A DNA stretch of 59,267 bases, taken from an uncultured Bacteroidales bacterium. Its GTDB lineage: Bacteria > Bacteroidota > Bacteroidia > Bacteroidales > Paludibacteraceae. This document shows, piece by piece, positions 43,877 through 52,400 of this stretch (positions are counted from its first letter, which is position 1; every line of letters starts with the position of its first letter). The position numbers and the translations under genes are program-made. Location of the stretch: positions 1 to 59,267 of the forward strand of contig CAKZZM010000093.1 in NCBI GenBank assembly GCA_937885465.1, written 5' to 3'. A model generated the notes under the pieces. It ran no database searches. It was not told the DNA's origin and worked only from the letters and a program-made list of their open reading frames with translations.

Positions 43877-45289
43877 ATGACAATAGAATTTCTCGGAGCC
43901 GCACGCGAAGTAACCGGCAGCAAACATCTCATAACCACAGCATACAAGACTCGCATCTTGCTCGACTGCGGTATGTATCAGGGTAAGGGGTTAGAGACCG
44001 ACCGCATGAACCGCACTCTCGGTTTCAATCCCGCAGATATCGACTGCCTTATATTGTCACATGCTCACATCGATCATTCCGGCCTGATTCCATATATCTA
44101 CAAACAAGGTTTTCGCGGGCGTATCATCTGCACACCGCCAACACGCGACCTATGTGCCATCATGCTCGCTGACAGCGCACATATACAAGAGCAAGATACC
44201 GAATGGTTTAATAAGAAGATGCACAAGCAAAATAAGAAAGAGCGTGCCACACCACTCTATAGTCCTGCCGATGCCAATCGCAGTATGCACCTCTTTCGGG
44301 CTGTTGACTACGGGCGAGATTTTAAGATAGACAAGCACACAACCCTGCGCTTCACTCGTTCCGGACACATGCTCGGTGCCGCCATTGTCAACCTCACGAT
44401 AGAAGAACCCGAAGGCAAGACCACACGCCTCGCCTTCACAGGCGATATGGGGCGACCGAACAATAGGCTTATCCGTCGTGACAGTGCCTTTCCGCAATGT
44501 GACGTGCTGATTAGCGAAGCCACATACGGCGACCGAACCCACCCTGACGATATACAGGCAGAAGAACAACTATGCCGCATCGTGGCAGATACTTGTATTG
44601 AAAAAGGCGGAAAACTGATTATCCCGTCATTCTCAGTCGGCAGAACACAAGAGATAGTATTCGTACTCAATAACCTATATAACCACGGGTTATTGCCGCA
44701 CAAGATTAAGGTGTATGTGGATAGTCCGCTTGCCGTCAACGCCTCACATATATTCTCCGCCCACCTAAACGAGATGAACGCCGAAGTGCAGAAAGTGATG
44801 CAGAAAGACCCCGACCCGTTTGGCTTTGATACACTCACCTACATAAGCAAAGCAGAAGATAGCATCCGCCTCAACAATGATCCGGAACCGTGTATCATCA
44901 TTTCATCCTCAGGTATGTTAGAAGCGGGGCGCGTCAAGCAACATGTCGCTAAACATATCGATGACCCTCGTTGCACTATACTTATCGTCGGCTATTGTAC
45001 ACCCGTGTCACTTGGCGCACGTATTCAACGCCCCGGGCTAAAAGAAATTTCCATTCTCGGCGAGGTGCACCCCATCCGAGCTGAGATACAACGAATAGAA
45101 GGTTTTTCGGGACACGCCGACTGCAACGAAATGATTGACTACTACAAATGTCAGAAACCTGAGAAAGTGCAAAAAGTGTTCCTCGTTCACGGAGAATATG
45201 AGGCACAACAGGCATTTGCCGACAAACTACGCAAAGCAGGCTATAACAACATTGAAATACCCGAAAAAGGAGAAATAATAACAATCTAA
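43877..45289 (+). CDS. Metallo-beta-lactamase/beta-CASP RNase-like protein
   Basis: 470 residues. MBL zinc motif LSHAHIDHSGLIPYI, MTGDMG-like AFTGDMGRPN, beta-CASP part with SFSVGRTQEIVFVLNNL and IISSSGMLEAGRVKQH, and the C-terminal RMMBL motif GFSGHADCNEMIDYYK followed by VHGEYEAQQAFADKL. It resembles CPSF73-like exoribonucleases or endoribonucleases; RNA is the likely substrate. Downstream lies a 146-bp gap with three repeat units. Confidence 0.93.
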   Translation: MTIEFLGAAREVTGSKHLITTAYKTRILLDCGMYQGKGLETDRMNRTLGFNPADIDCLILSHAHIDHSGLIPYIYKQGFRGRIICTPPTRDLCAIMLADSAHIQEQDTEWFNKKMHKQNKKERATPLYSPADANRSMHLFRAVDYGRDFKIDKHTTLRFTRSGHMLGAAIVNLTIEEPEGKTTRLAFTGDMGRPNNRLIRRDSAFPQCDVLISEATYGDRTHPDDIQAEEQLCRIVADTCIEKGGKLIIPSFSVGRTQEIVFVLNNLYNHGLLPHKIKVYVDSPLAVNASHIFSAHLNEMNAEVQKVMQKDPDPFGFDTLTYISKAEDSIRLNNDPEPCIIISSSGMLEAGRVKQHVAKHIDDPRCTILIVGYCTPVSLGARIQRPGLKEISILGEVHPIRAEIQRIEGFSGHADCNEMIDYYKCQKPEKVQKVFLVHGEYEAQQAFADKLRKAGYNNIEIPEKGEIITI

Positions 45290-45320
45290 CATCTAACAGC
45301 AAAAAGATAGAACTGACTTA

Positions 45321-45401
45321 TAGTGGAGAACGTCTCCGAACGTTCCGGTACTGTTGAACGCTCGGAGGCGTTCTCTACTACCAGAACGCCTCCGAACGTT
45401 C
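45321..45401. repeat. Three palindromic-repeat units, last two tail-to-tail
   Basis: A plus unit (45321-45345), a minus unit (45356-45380) and a plus unit lacking its first bases (45383-45401). The last two belong to a variant with GGAGGCG/CGCCTCC in place of GGAGACG/CGTCTCC. Both arms carry the matching change, so a 12-bp stem (CGGAGGCGTTCT with AGAACGCCTCCG) remains perfect. Confidence 0.9.
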
Positions 45402-45435
45402 AAAACTTGTCCGTAACTTCTAAACTATAAATTCT

Positions 45436-46425
45436 ATGTATTCATCTAATGATAAAATGTGCGACCTTATATCGCACCAACACGAGGCATTGCAGATAAT
45501 CGGCAGATTCGGTCTGCCTATGGGCGTTGGCGATAAAACGATAAAAGAGGTGTGCGAAGAACATCAGATTCATACCCTCACCTTCCTCACCGTAGTTAAT
45601 TATGAACTATACTTCCATCACAATGAGGATGGCAACAAAAATGCAGACGGAGCAGCGCTCTCCAATGCGTTGAGAACCGATATCAATTTCGCCGACTTAT
45701 CATTGCCCACCCTCATTGCCTACCTGCGCAATGCCCACTCATATTTCTTCGACTTCGCCTTCCCGATGCTGCGCAAGAAACTGATCGAGGCTATCAACTA
45801 CAGCAGTCCCGACTCGAAGATACCGATGCTCATTATACGCTTCTTCGACGAGTATGTCAATGAGATTTCAATACACATGCAACACGAGAACGAGCAGATG
45901 TTCCCCTATGTAGAACAGATGCTCGCCGGCGAGGACCCCGAGATGTCAATAGAGGTGTTTGCCCACCAACATCGCGCCGTTGATGACCAACATATAGCCA
46001 ACAAACTGTCAGAACTGAAAAGTCTGATAATTAAATACTACCCTCAGACAGAGCAAAACAACCTGCTCAATTCTGCTCTTTACGATATATTCACCGCCGA
46101 GCACGAACTCGCCACGCACTGTGCCATAGAGGATAATATCCTTCTGCCCGCCGTGCGCCAACTCAAGAAACACGCACCAAAACGCCAGCAACAAAACACC
46201 AATAACGTAGCCGAACCGCTATCCGATAGAGAGAAAGATGTACTTGTTGAAGTAGTTAAAGGACTTAGTAATAAGGAGATAGCAGACGTTCTCTGCATCT
46301 CCCCGCATACCGTTATCAGCCATAGGAAGAATATCGGACGCAAACTGCAAATTCACTCCACCGCCGGACTGACTATCTATGCCATCGTCAATAACCTCAT
46401 AGATATCGAAAATTACAAGTCGTAA
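45436..46425 (+). CDS. Hemerythrin-like domain fused to LuxR-type DNA-binding domain
   Basis: 329 residues. The N-terminal 100 residues resemble the ScdA/RIC N-domain (QIIGRFGLPMGVGDKTIKEV). A four-helix hemerythrin-like domain follows, with the paired H-x3-E iron motifs HMQHE (147-151) and HCAIE (228-232) and further histidines in AHQHRAV. Residues 262-325 form a LuxR-type helix-turn-helix (LSDREKDVLVEVVKGLSNKE, SPHTVISHRKNI). A diiron centre linked to DNA binding suggests a one-component sensor of oxygen, NO or iron-sulfur damage. Targets cannot be read; dxs (whose pathway needs iron-sulfur enzymes) and hpf lie downstream. Confidence 0.88.
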   Translation: MYSSNDKMCDLISHQHEALQIIGRFGLPMGVGDKTIKEVCEEHQIHTLTFLTVVNYELYFHHNEDGNKNADGAALSNALRTDINFADLSLPTLIAYLRNAHSYFFDFAFPMLRKKLIEAINYSSPDSKIPMLIIRFFDEYVNEISIHMQHENEQMFPYVEQMLAGEDPEMSIEVFAHQHRAVDDQHIANKLSELKSLIIKYYPQTEQNNLLNSALYDIFTAEHELATHCAIEDNILLPAVRQLKKHAPKRQQQNTNNVAEPLSDREKDVLVEVVKGLSNKEIADVLCISPHTVISHRKNIGRKLQIHSTAGLTIYAIVNNLIDIENYKS

Positions 46426-46439
46426 ATAATCCCTATATT

Positions 46440-46490
46440 GAACGTTCGGAGACGTTCTCTACTACCAGAACGTTCGGAGACGTTCTCCAC
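46440..46490 (-). repeat. Two direct palindromic-repeat units after the hemerythrin-LuxR gene
   Basis: Units at 46440-46464 and 46468-46490 with a 28-bp period, the first with TCTACTA in place of TCCACTA. They start 14 bp after the stop codon. Confidence 0.9.
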
Positions 46491-46497
46491 AAATCAC

Positions 46498-46541
46498 ACA
46501 TTTTACATTCGTACTTGGTACATTTTACCTTCGTACTTGAA
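46498..46541 (+). repeat. Two imperfect 22-bp direct repeats upstream of hpf
   Basis: ACATTTTAC followed by TTCGTACTTG occurs twice in tandem, differing at about three positions. It is the only unusual sequence in the hpf upstream region, which lacks a TAnnTTTG box. It could be an operator or a trace of slippage. Confidence 0.6.
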
Positions 46542-46564
46542 TATCACCTTAATATATTAGCATT

Positions 46565-46840
46565 ATGAAACTGAAAATTCAAGCCGTCAATTTTGAGATG
46601 GCAAGCCAATTGGAAAAATTCATTGAGAAGAAAACCGACCGCTTTGCCCGTCATCTTCAGCCTGAAGACGAGTTGGAAGTAAAGATGACCGTTGTCAAAC
46701 CTGCCACCAACATGAACAAAGAGACGCAAGTACGCATCAGCGGCATGTTCGCTGAGAAGACTTGTGACACGTTCGAAGAAGGACTGAGCGAATGCATCGC
46801 AGCCCTCGAAAAGCAAATCGAGAAACGGAAAAATAACTAA
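46565..46840 (+). CDS. hpf: Ribosome hibernation-promoting factor, short form
   Basis: 91 residues, the short HPF/RaiA fold with no C-terminal dimerisation domain: KLKIQAVNFEMASQLEKFIE, RFARHLQPEDELEVKMTV and the C-terminal helix DTFEEGLSECIAALEKQIEK. It binds the 30S subunit at the decoding region and inactivates ribosomes in stationary phase. Flanked on both sides by repeat units. Confidence 0.9.
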   Translation: MKLKIQAVNFEMASQLEKFIEKKTDRFARHLQPEDELEVKMTVVKPATNMNKETQVRISGMFAEKTCDTFEEGLSECIAALEKQIEKRKNN

Positions 46841-46851
46841 AAACCACTTTT

Positions 46852-46914
46852 GAACGTTCGGAGACGTTCTCTACTATTGTTATTACAGTTGAACGTTCGG
46901 AGACGTTCTCCACT
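46852..46914 (-). repeat. Two palindromic-repeat units after hpf
   Basis: Units at 46852-46876 (with TCTACTA) and 46891-46914, same orientation, 39 bp apart. They start 11 bp after the hpf stop codon. Confidence 0.9.
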
Positions 46915-46935
46915 TCTATATAACAAATTTTTTTC

Positions 46936-46989
46936 GTAGTAACGAAGCACTCCTGTGCCTCGCATGAAGCATAGGAATACTTCACTACG
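46936..46989. repeat. Second palindromic repeat family, copy 1, upstream of dxs
   Basis: An imperfect 54-bp palindrome with arms GAAGCACTCCTGTGC and, in reverse, GCATAGGAATACTTC, bounded by CGTAGT and ACTACG. It ends 18 bp before the dxs GTG. Sequence differs from the main family. Confidence 0.8.
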
Positions 46990-47007
46990 CACGCCTCCGT
47001 ACTTTAA

Positions 47008-49107
47008 GTGAGGACCCAAAACTTAAGCCACTTGCAATATAAATATCTTGATAATATCAATTCACCCGCAGATTTGAAAAGGCTGCAGGTGGATGAGTTG
47101 CCTGCTGTGTGCACAGAGTTGCGCGATTTTATTATCCGCTCTTTGAGCAAGAACCCCGGGCACTTAGGCTCCTCACTCGGTGCTATAGAACTGACCGTTG
47201 CGTTGCATTATGTCTTTGACACGCCCGCCGACAAACTCGTGTGGGATGTAGGTCATCAAGCGTATGCCCACAAGATTCTCACCGGCAGGCGCGACCGTTT
47301 CTGCACTAACCGCCAATTCGGCGGTCTCGCCCCTTTCCCATCCCCTATGGAAAGCGAATACGACAGTTTCATTGCCGGACACGCCTCCAATAGCCTATCC
47401 GCCGCACTCGGTATGGCTATTGCCGATGGCGACAAGAACAGAGTAGTGGCTATCATTGGTGATGGGGCGATGACGGGCGGCTTGGCATACGAAGGACTGA
47501 ATAATGTGTCAATGACCAAAAATAACCTGCTTATTATCCTCAATGATAATAATATGGCTATTGACCCGATAAAGGGTGGCATGACGCAATATTTGGTTGA
47601 CATAACCACGAGCGAACGCTATAACCGCAGGAGATACAAACTATATCTGCTCATGCGCCGACTCGGTCTGATGAGTGACACTCGCAAAGAGAAAGTGCAG
47701 CGGTTCAATAATAATCTCAAGTCCATTCTCACTAAGCAGCAACTCAATATCTTTTCAGGTTTTAACATCCGCTATTTCGGACCTGCCGACGGGCATGATG
47801 TCGTTACCTTAGTTAAAATATTGCGAGAGATAAAAGACTACAAAGGTCCGAAGGTGCTGCACCTCATTACGAAGAAAGGCAAAGGGTATGCCCCCGCCGA
47901 AGAGGATCAGACCATCTGGCACGCCCCCGGCGTATTCAATCCCGACACGGGCGAGCGTCAGACCTCCGATCCGCTTAACAATACTCCCCTTTGGCAGGAT
48001 GTCTTCGGCAATAAACTACTCGAATTGGCGCAAGCAAACGACCGTGTTGTCGGCATCACGCCCGCCATGCCTACGGGCTGCTCGATGAATATCATGCAGC
48101 GCGTTATGCCCGAGAGGGTGTTCGATGTGGGCATCGCCGAAGGACATGCCGTAACATTCTCCGGCGGATTAGCAAAAGAAGGGCTTATCCCCGTCTGCAA
48201 TATCTATTCCTCTTTCCTACAACGCTCCTTCGATAATATAGTGCATGATGTGGCACTCCCTAATCTGCATGTCGTTTTTTGCATCGACCGCGCCGGCATA
48301 GTCGGTCAGGATGGTGCTACGCACCACGGTCTGCTTGACCTCTGCATGCTGCTGCCCGTTCCTAATATCACTATCCTCGCCCCAATGGGTGCCTCAGAGT
48401 TGAAAGAGATGCTCCGCTGGGCAGTGGAAGAGGCAACAGGCCCCGTAGCTATTAGATATCCCCGAGGACAAGTACCAAGAAGTACGGAAGACGAATTAGT
48501 ACTGAACATCTCCGAGCGTTCAGTAGTGAAGCACTCCTGTGCTTCATACGAGACACAGGAGTGCCTCGCCACTACTAAAACAGCCAATAACAATAGTGGA
48601 GAACGTCTCCGAACGTCTGGCGATAGAGACTCTATTCTTAAAGCGAGATGCATCAAAGAGGGTGAAGAGGTGGCAGTACTCTGCTTCGGTGCCATAGGAC
48701 ACGCCGTACTTAAAGCTGCCGAAGATACCAATATCGCCGTTTATGATATGCGGGCTGCCAAACCGCTCGACACAGAACTATTAGATTATGTCGCTCAACA
48801 CTTCAGCACTATCTTCACCGCTGAAGACGGCATGATAGAAGGCGGCGCAGGTAGTGCTGTTATCTCCTACTTGGCTGAACAAGGGTATAAAGGCACTGTC
48901 AAGCGAATAGGTGTTAACAACCAATTCGTGGAACACGGCAAACCTGACGAACTCTACCACCTTCTCAAATTAGATGCCGAAGGCATACGCTCTACTATAG
49001 TGGAGAACGTCTCCGAAAGTTTTAAGTGGAGAACATCTCCGAACGTTCGCTTCGAGAACGTTCGGAGACATTCTCCACTATTTGGCTATAACGACTCGGA
49101 TAAATAG
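47008..49107 (+). CDS. dxs: 1-deoxy-D-xylulose-5-phosphate synthase with repeat insertions
   Basis: 699 residues, against about 630-640 normally. Thiamine site GDGAMTGGLAYEGLNN, FNIRYFGPADGHD, catalytic-domain CIDRAGIVGQDGATHHG and AIRYPRGQVPRS are intact, as is the C-terminal domain (VAVLCFGAIGHAVL, ALDT-like KPLDTELLD, IGVNNQFVEHGKPDEL). It makes DXP from pyruvate and glyceraldehyde-3-phosphate for isoprenoids and thiamine. About 40 extra residues (499-538) in the linker before the C-terminal domain, and the last 36 or so residues, are encoded by repeats of both families. GTG 47008 is the start in frame with the conserved YLDNINSPADLKRL. Confidence 0.95.
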   Translation: MRTQNLSHLQYKYLDNINSPADLKRLQVDELPAVCTELRDFIIRSLSKNPGHLGSSLGAIELTVALHYVFDTPADKLVWDVGHQAYAHKILTGRRDRFCTNRQFGGLAPFPSPMESEYDSFIAGHASNSLSAALGMAIADGDKNRVVAIIGDGAMTGGLAYEGLNNVSMTKNNLLIILNDNNMAIDPIKGGMTQYLVDITTSERYNRRRYKLYLLMRRLGLMSDTRKEKVQRFNNNLKSILTKQQLNIFSGFNIRYFGPADGHDVVTLVKILREIKDYKGPKVLHLITKKGKGYAPAEEDQTIWHAPGVFNPDTGERQTSDPLNNTPLWQDVFGNKLLELAQANDRVVGITPAMPTGCSMNIMQRVMPERVFDVGIAEGHAVTFSGGLAKEGLIPVCNIYSSFLQRSFDNIVHDVALPNLHVVFCIDRAGIVGQDGATHHGLLDLCMLLPVPNITILAPMGASELKEMLRWAVEEATGPVAIRYPRGQVPRSTEDELVLNISERSVVKHSCASYETQECLATTKTANNNSGERLRTSGDRDSILKARCIKEGEEVAVLCFGAIGHAVLKAAEDTNIAVYDMRAAKPLDTELLDYVAQHFSTIFTAEDGMIEGGAGSAVISYLAEQGYKGTVKRIGVNNQFVEHGKPDELYHLLKLDAEGIRSTIVENVSESFKWRTSPNVRFENVRRHSPLFGYNDSDK
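48504..48620 (+). repeat. Composite repeat insertion inside dxs
   Basis: A decayed unit of the main family (48504-48521), then copy 2 of the second palindrome family (48523-48575, arms GTAGTGAAGCACTCCTGTG and CACAGGAGTGCCTCGCCACT), then a good main-family unit (48594-48620). The whole stretch is open and in frame; the pieces read NISERS, KHSCASYETQECLATTK and SGERLRTS. Confidence 0.9.
48998..49080. repeat. Three palindromic-repeat units at the 3' end of dxs
   Basis: Plus units at 48998-49022 and 49025-49048, and a minus unit at 49056-49080. The last two face each other with a 7-nt centre. In dxs they are read in three different frames: VENVSES, WRTSPNV and, for the inverted unit, NVRRHSPL. 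Confidence 0.92.
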
Positions 49108-49153
49108 CACATATTTTAAGAAAGAGTAATCTGCACTTACGTAAGCGCAAAAT

Positions 49154-49211
49154 AAACGAGTACAAAATTTGCATGAATTTTAAATTATGCTTAATTTTGT
49201 ACTCGTTTTTT
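49154..49211 (+). terminator. Strong intrinsic terminator downstream of dxs
   Basis: A 16-bp perfect stem, AAACGAGTACAAAATT (49154-49169) with its complement at 49193-49208, followed by a run of T through 49211. The 23-nt loop contains its own inverted repeat (GCAT/ATGC). It ends the dxs transcript 46-104 bp after the stop. Confidence 0.88.
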
Positions 49212-49302
49212 GCGTAAAAAGGTGCTTTTTAATAAGAACAATCTTAAAAATCGTACATTTTTGCACAATAGGCGAATTGTTAAATCGAAATTTACAAATT
49301 TA

Positions 49303-49326
49303 CGTGGAGAACGTCTCCGAACGTTC
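49303..49326 (+). repeat. Palindromic-repeat unit upstream of the giant surface protein
   Basis: One full unit in the 194-bp space between the terminator and the 49406 start. The rest of this AT-rich space (49212-49405) shows no TAnnTTTG box or other clear signal. Confidence 0.85.
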
Positions 49327-49405
49327 AGTAGTTACTTACGGAATTGTAATTTATTTATATTAACAAATCGGATTTTTAATCTCTACATAGATATAACCCC
49401 GCCCT

Positions 49406-52400
49406 ATGAAACAGCGTTTACTCTCTTTTGTTCTCTCTATTATATTTTTATTTGTATTTGTAGAAACTTGGGCAGGAACATCCAAGTGTGTTGCCAATTC
49501 CGATCCGTCCGATGGTGGCACCGTGGCTGTAAAATATGGTAGTTCAAAATCGAGCTATGGTACAAGTGCAAATAAATCAAATCTTGTATTATTTAGTAGT
49601 GGTACTGACACGTATTATCTATATTACAAAACAAACACTAATTATAAATTTCGTTGCTGGTCAAAATCACAGACTTCAACAACAAACTTGACATCTGACG
49701 GTCAATCAGTCTCATGTTCACGCCCCAGCACAGGTACCACCACCACGCCCTATTATGCTCTTTTTGCCCGTATGACGGCAGACAAGTCCTCTATTGCTTT
49801 CGATAGCGTCTATGTCGGCTCTTCGTCTTCTGCTACGACAATAACTATTACCCACGCTCATGCCGACAGTATAACGGCATCTCTTTCAGGTGCTAATTGG
49901 GGCGATTTCGTGTTGTCAAGGACCACCCCCGTCACCAGTTCGGTAGCGGAATCGTCAGACACCATCACCGTAACCTTCAAGCCCACATGCAACGGCACGC
50001 GCACGGCGACACTGACACTGAAGAGTTCATATACAGGGCTCTCTGATGTTACTATCTCTCTTTCAGGTACAGGTGTCTTAATAAGCAACCCTCTTGCTGT
50101 TGCTGCGACATCCAAGTCAATGATGGTGGATGACGAATGGACAGGTGTGGTAACTGCCAAAGGTGACGGGACAATAAGTACCTCTTCTTCCAACTCCGAT
50201 GTTGCAACCTATGACGTTGCTAAAGATCAGATTGTTGCTAAGGGTGAAGGTACTGCAACTATTACTATCAGTCAGGCAGCGGGGTGCCAATACGCTTACA
50301 CAAGCAAAACCATCAATGTCAATGTGTTCAACAAGAAGGTGCCTGAGTTCATTCCTTCGTTCGCCGGCACTACCTGTGCGCTATTGGTTGACGGTACGGC
50401 TACCATCGAACTGGATAACGTCAGCGACGGTCTCGCGGGCGACTTCACCGCAGTAGCAACCGATTCGACGGTTGTCAGTGTGACCCGCAGCGGCAACACA
50501 CTTACCATAACAGGCTTGAAAGAGGACTCAACAAAGGTCACTCTCCATCAGAAAGAGACAGACGGCATCTGCGCCACCAATCCGGACCCTGTTTATACTT
50601 TCAACGTCTCCCGTGTAACGAACACACTTGCCGTGGCGGCGACATCGTATCCGTCGCAGAAAGTGGATGATACATGGAGTTGTGCCGTTTCCTCTATTAA
50701 CAGCGATGCGGCGATAACCGTCGTGACAAACACTACTGCCGACAGTCTGATAGCCACATACAACTCTTCAACAAAGACTATTGATTTCAACGCAAAGAAC
50801 GCCGGCACTTACACTGTCACGCTTACCCAGCCGGCTACATACAAATACACCGCCACCACCAAGACTATCACCGTTACCGCCACCAAATACAGCAATGCGA
50901 TAACGGTGCGCATGGACGGTAGTGTGGCGACATCCAAGAGTGTGTATTACGGTACGAATGTGGCTATTACCCTATCGTCCTCTAATGGTTCGTATGAGGG
51001 TGAGGGCAATCCGTTCACGATAACGCAGACGGCTGGTGAGAATTTGGCATCTTATTCGTGGAACGATGGCTCTGTTACGGCAGGTGTGGTTCATGCCGGA
51101 ACAGCCACAGGAACAGCTACATGGAAGGTGCGCCAAGAGGAAGACCGCAAGTACCTCGCCGCAGAAGAGACCTTCTCTGTAAAGATAGTGAAGATAACAG
51201 AGAGTTGTAACCTCCTCACCGCATCATCAGAGCGGACTATAGAAGGTTCCTACAGCCCGAGCGAATGGCAGATAGGCTCCGCTAAGTCCGTAACCTTCGA
51301 GACGAAAAGAGAAGGCGTAAGTGATAAAACCATAACAGTATATCAGAAAATTGACGGCGGTTGGGTTCCTTTTGAAACGACTTTCACCGCAGGCCAAAGT
51401 TATGCATCTCATACTTTAAACTTCGATATTCGCGCAACAGGAGTAAAATTCGAGACGACGAGCAATACAATAATAAGTACCTACTATTCCAAAATAAAAA
51501 ATATCTCTGTCACCCGTCGCAATTACCTCACTACTTCCGTAACGGAAAATTACCTTGCTTTCTCACCTACTATCGATGAGCAGAAGAGCAAGACCTTCAC
51601 CGTGTCGTATAGCACTTGTGACGGAGGCGACCTGCATATAAAATCCACTAACCCGATGTTCACCGTCAGCCCTACGACTATAAGCATATCTGACGGCACA
51701 AGCGGCACAACCGATGACATAACGATAACTTGCGCGAACGAGGCGACACCTGTTGACTCCGGTTATGTAGTGGTATATGACAAAGCAAAGACCTGCTCTA
51801 TCAAGGTTAAAGTGTCGCGTCCTGAACCCGTGCTGACATGGAACCCGTATAGCAACTCATACTTTGTAAACTCAACGATAGAGAATATTTGCGTATCGGA
51901 AAATACCGACTACGAGAACTGCCCGCTGTCATACTCGTCAAGCGACAACTCTATTGCGTATGTGGATACAGAAGGTACACTTGTTATCCTGAACAAGAAA
52001 GAGTCGGTAACTATCACCGTTCATCAAGACGAGAACGAGGACTTCCTTGCCACAACCAAGACCTTCACCTTCACCCCGATTGATATGCCAGACCGCGCCG
52101 TGCCGTTTGTAGTTAACTCTACGGTGTACGACGAGGCTGTAAGCAAGGTAGGAACGGTTAGTTGGAAAGGCAGCGATGGAGTACAATTAGGAAAATCAGC
52201 CGCAGACGGAAATATTATAGATATGACTTGGGATGACAAGTATATTATCTTTGCTTTCCACGGCACACCTGATAAACTTACATTCTCCTATAAAACGAGC
52301 ACAAGCGGCAACACAGGTTGCGACTGGTATGTAGCGGAGAGTCCCAACGGTAGCAGTTGGAGTACTACTTGGTCAGTAAATGATAACTCAAGCAGTTGGC

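Noticed and set aside
49210..49542. Separate 110-residue gene upstream of the giant surface protein
   Set aside because: It begins in the terminator T-run, crosses a repeat unit and overlaps the signal peptide of the real gene in another frame.
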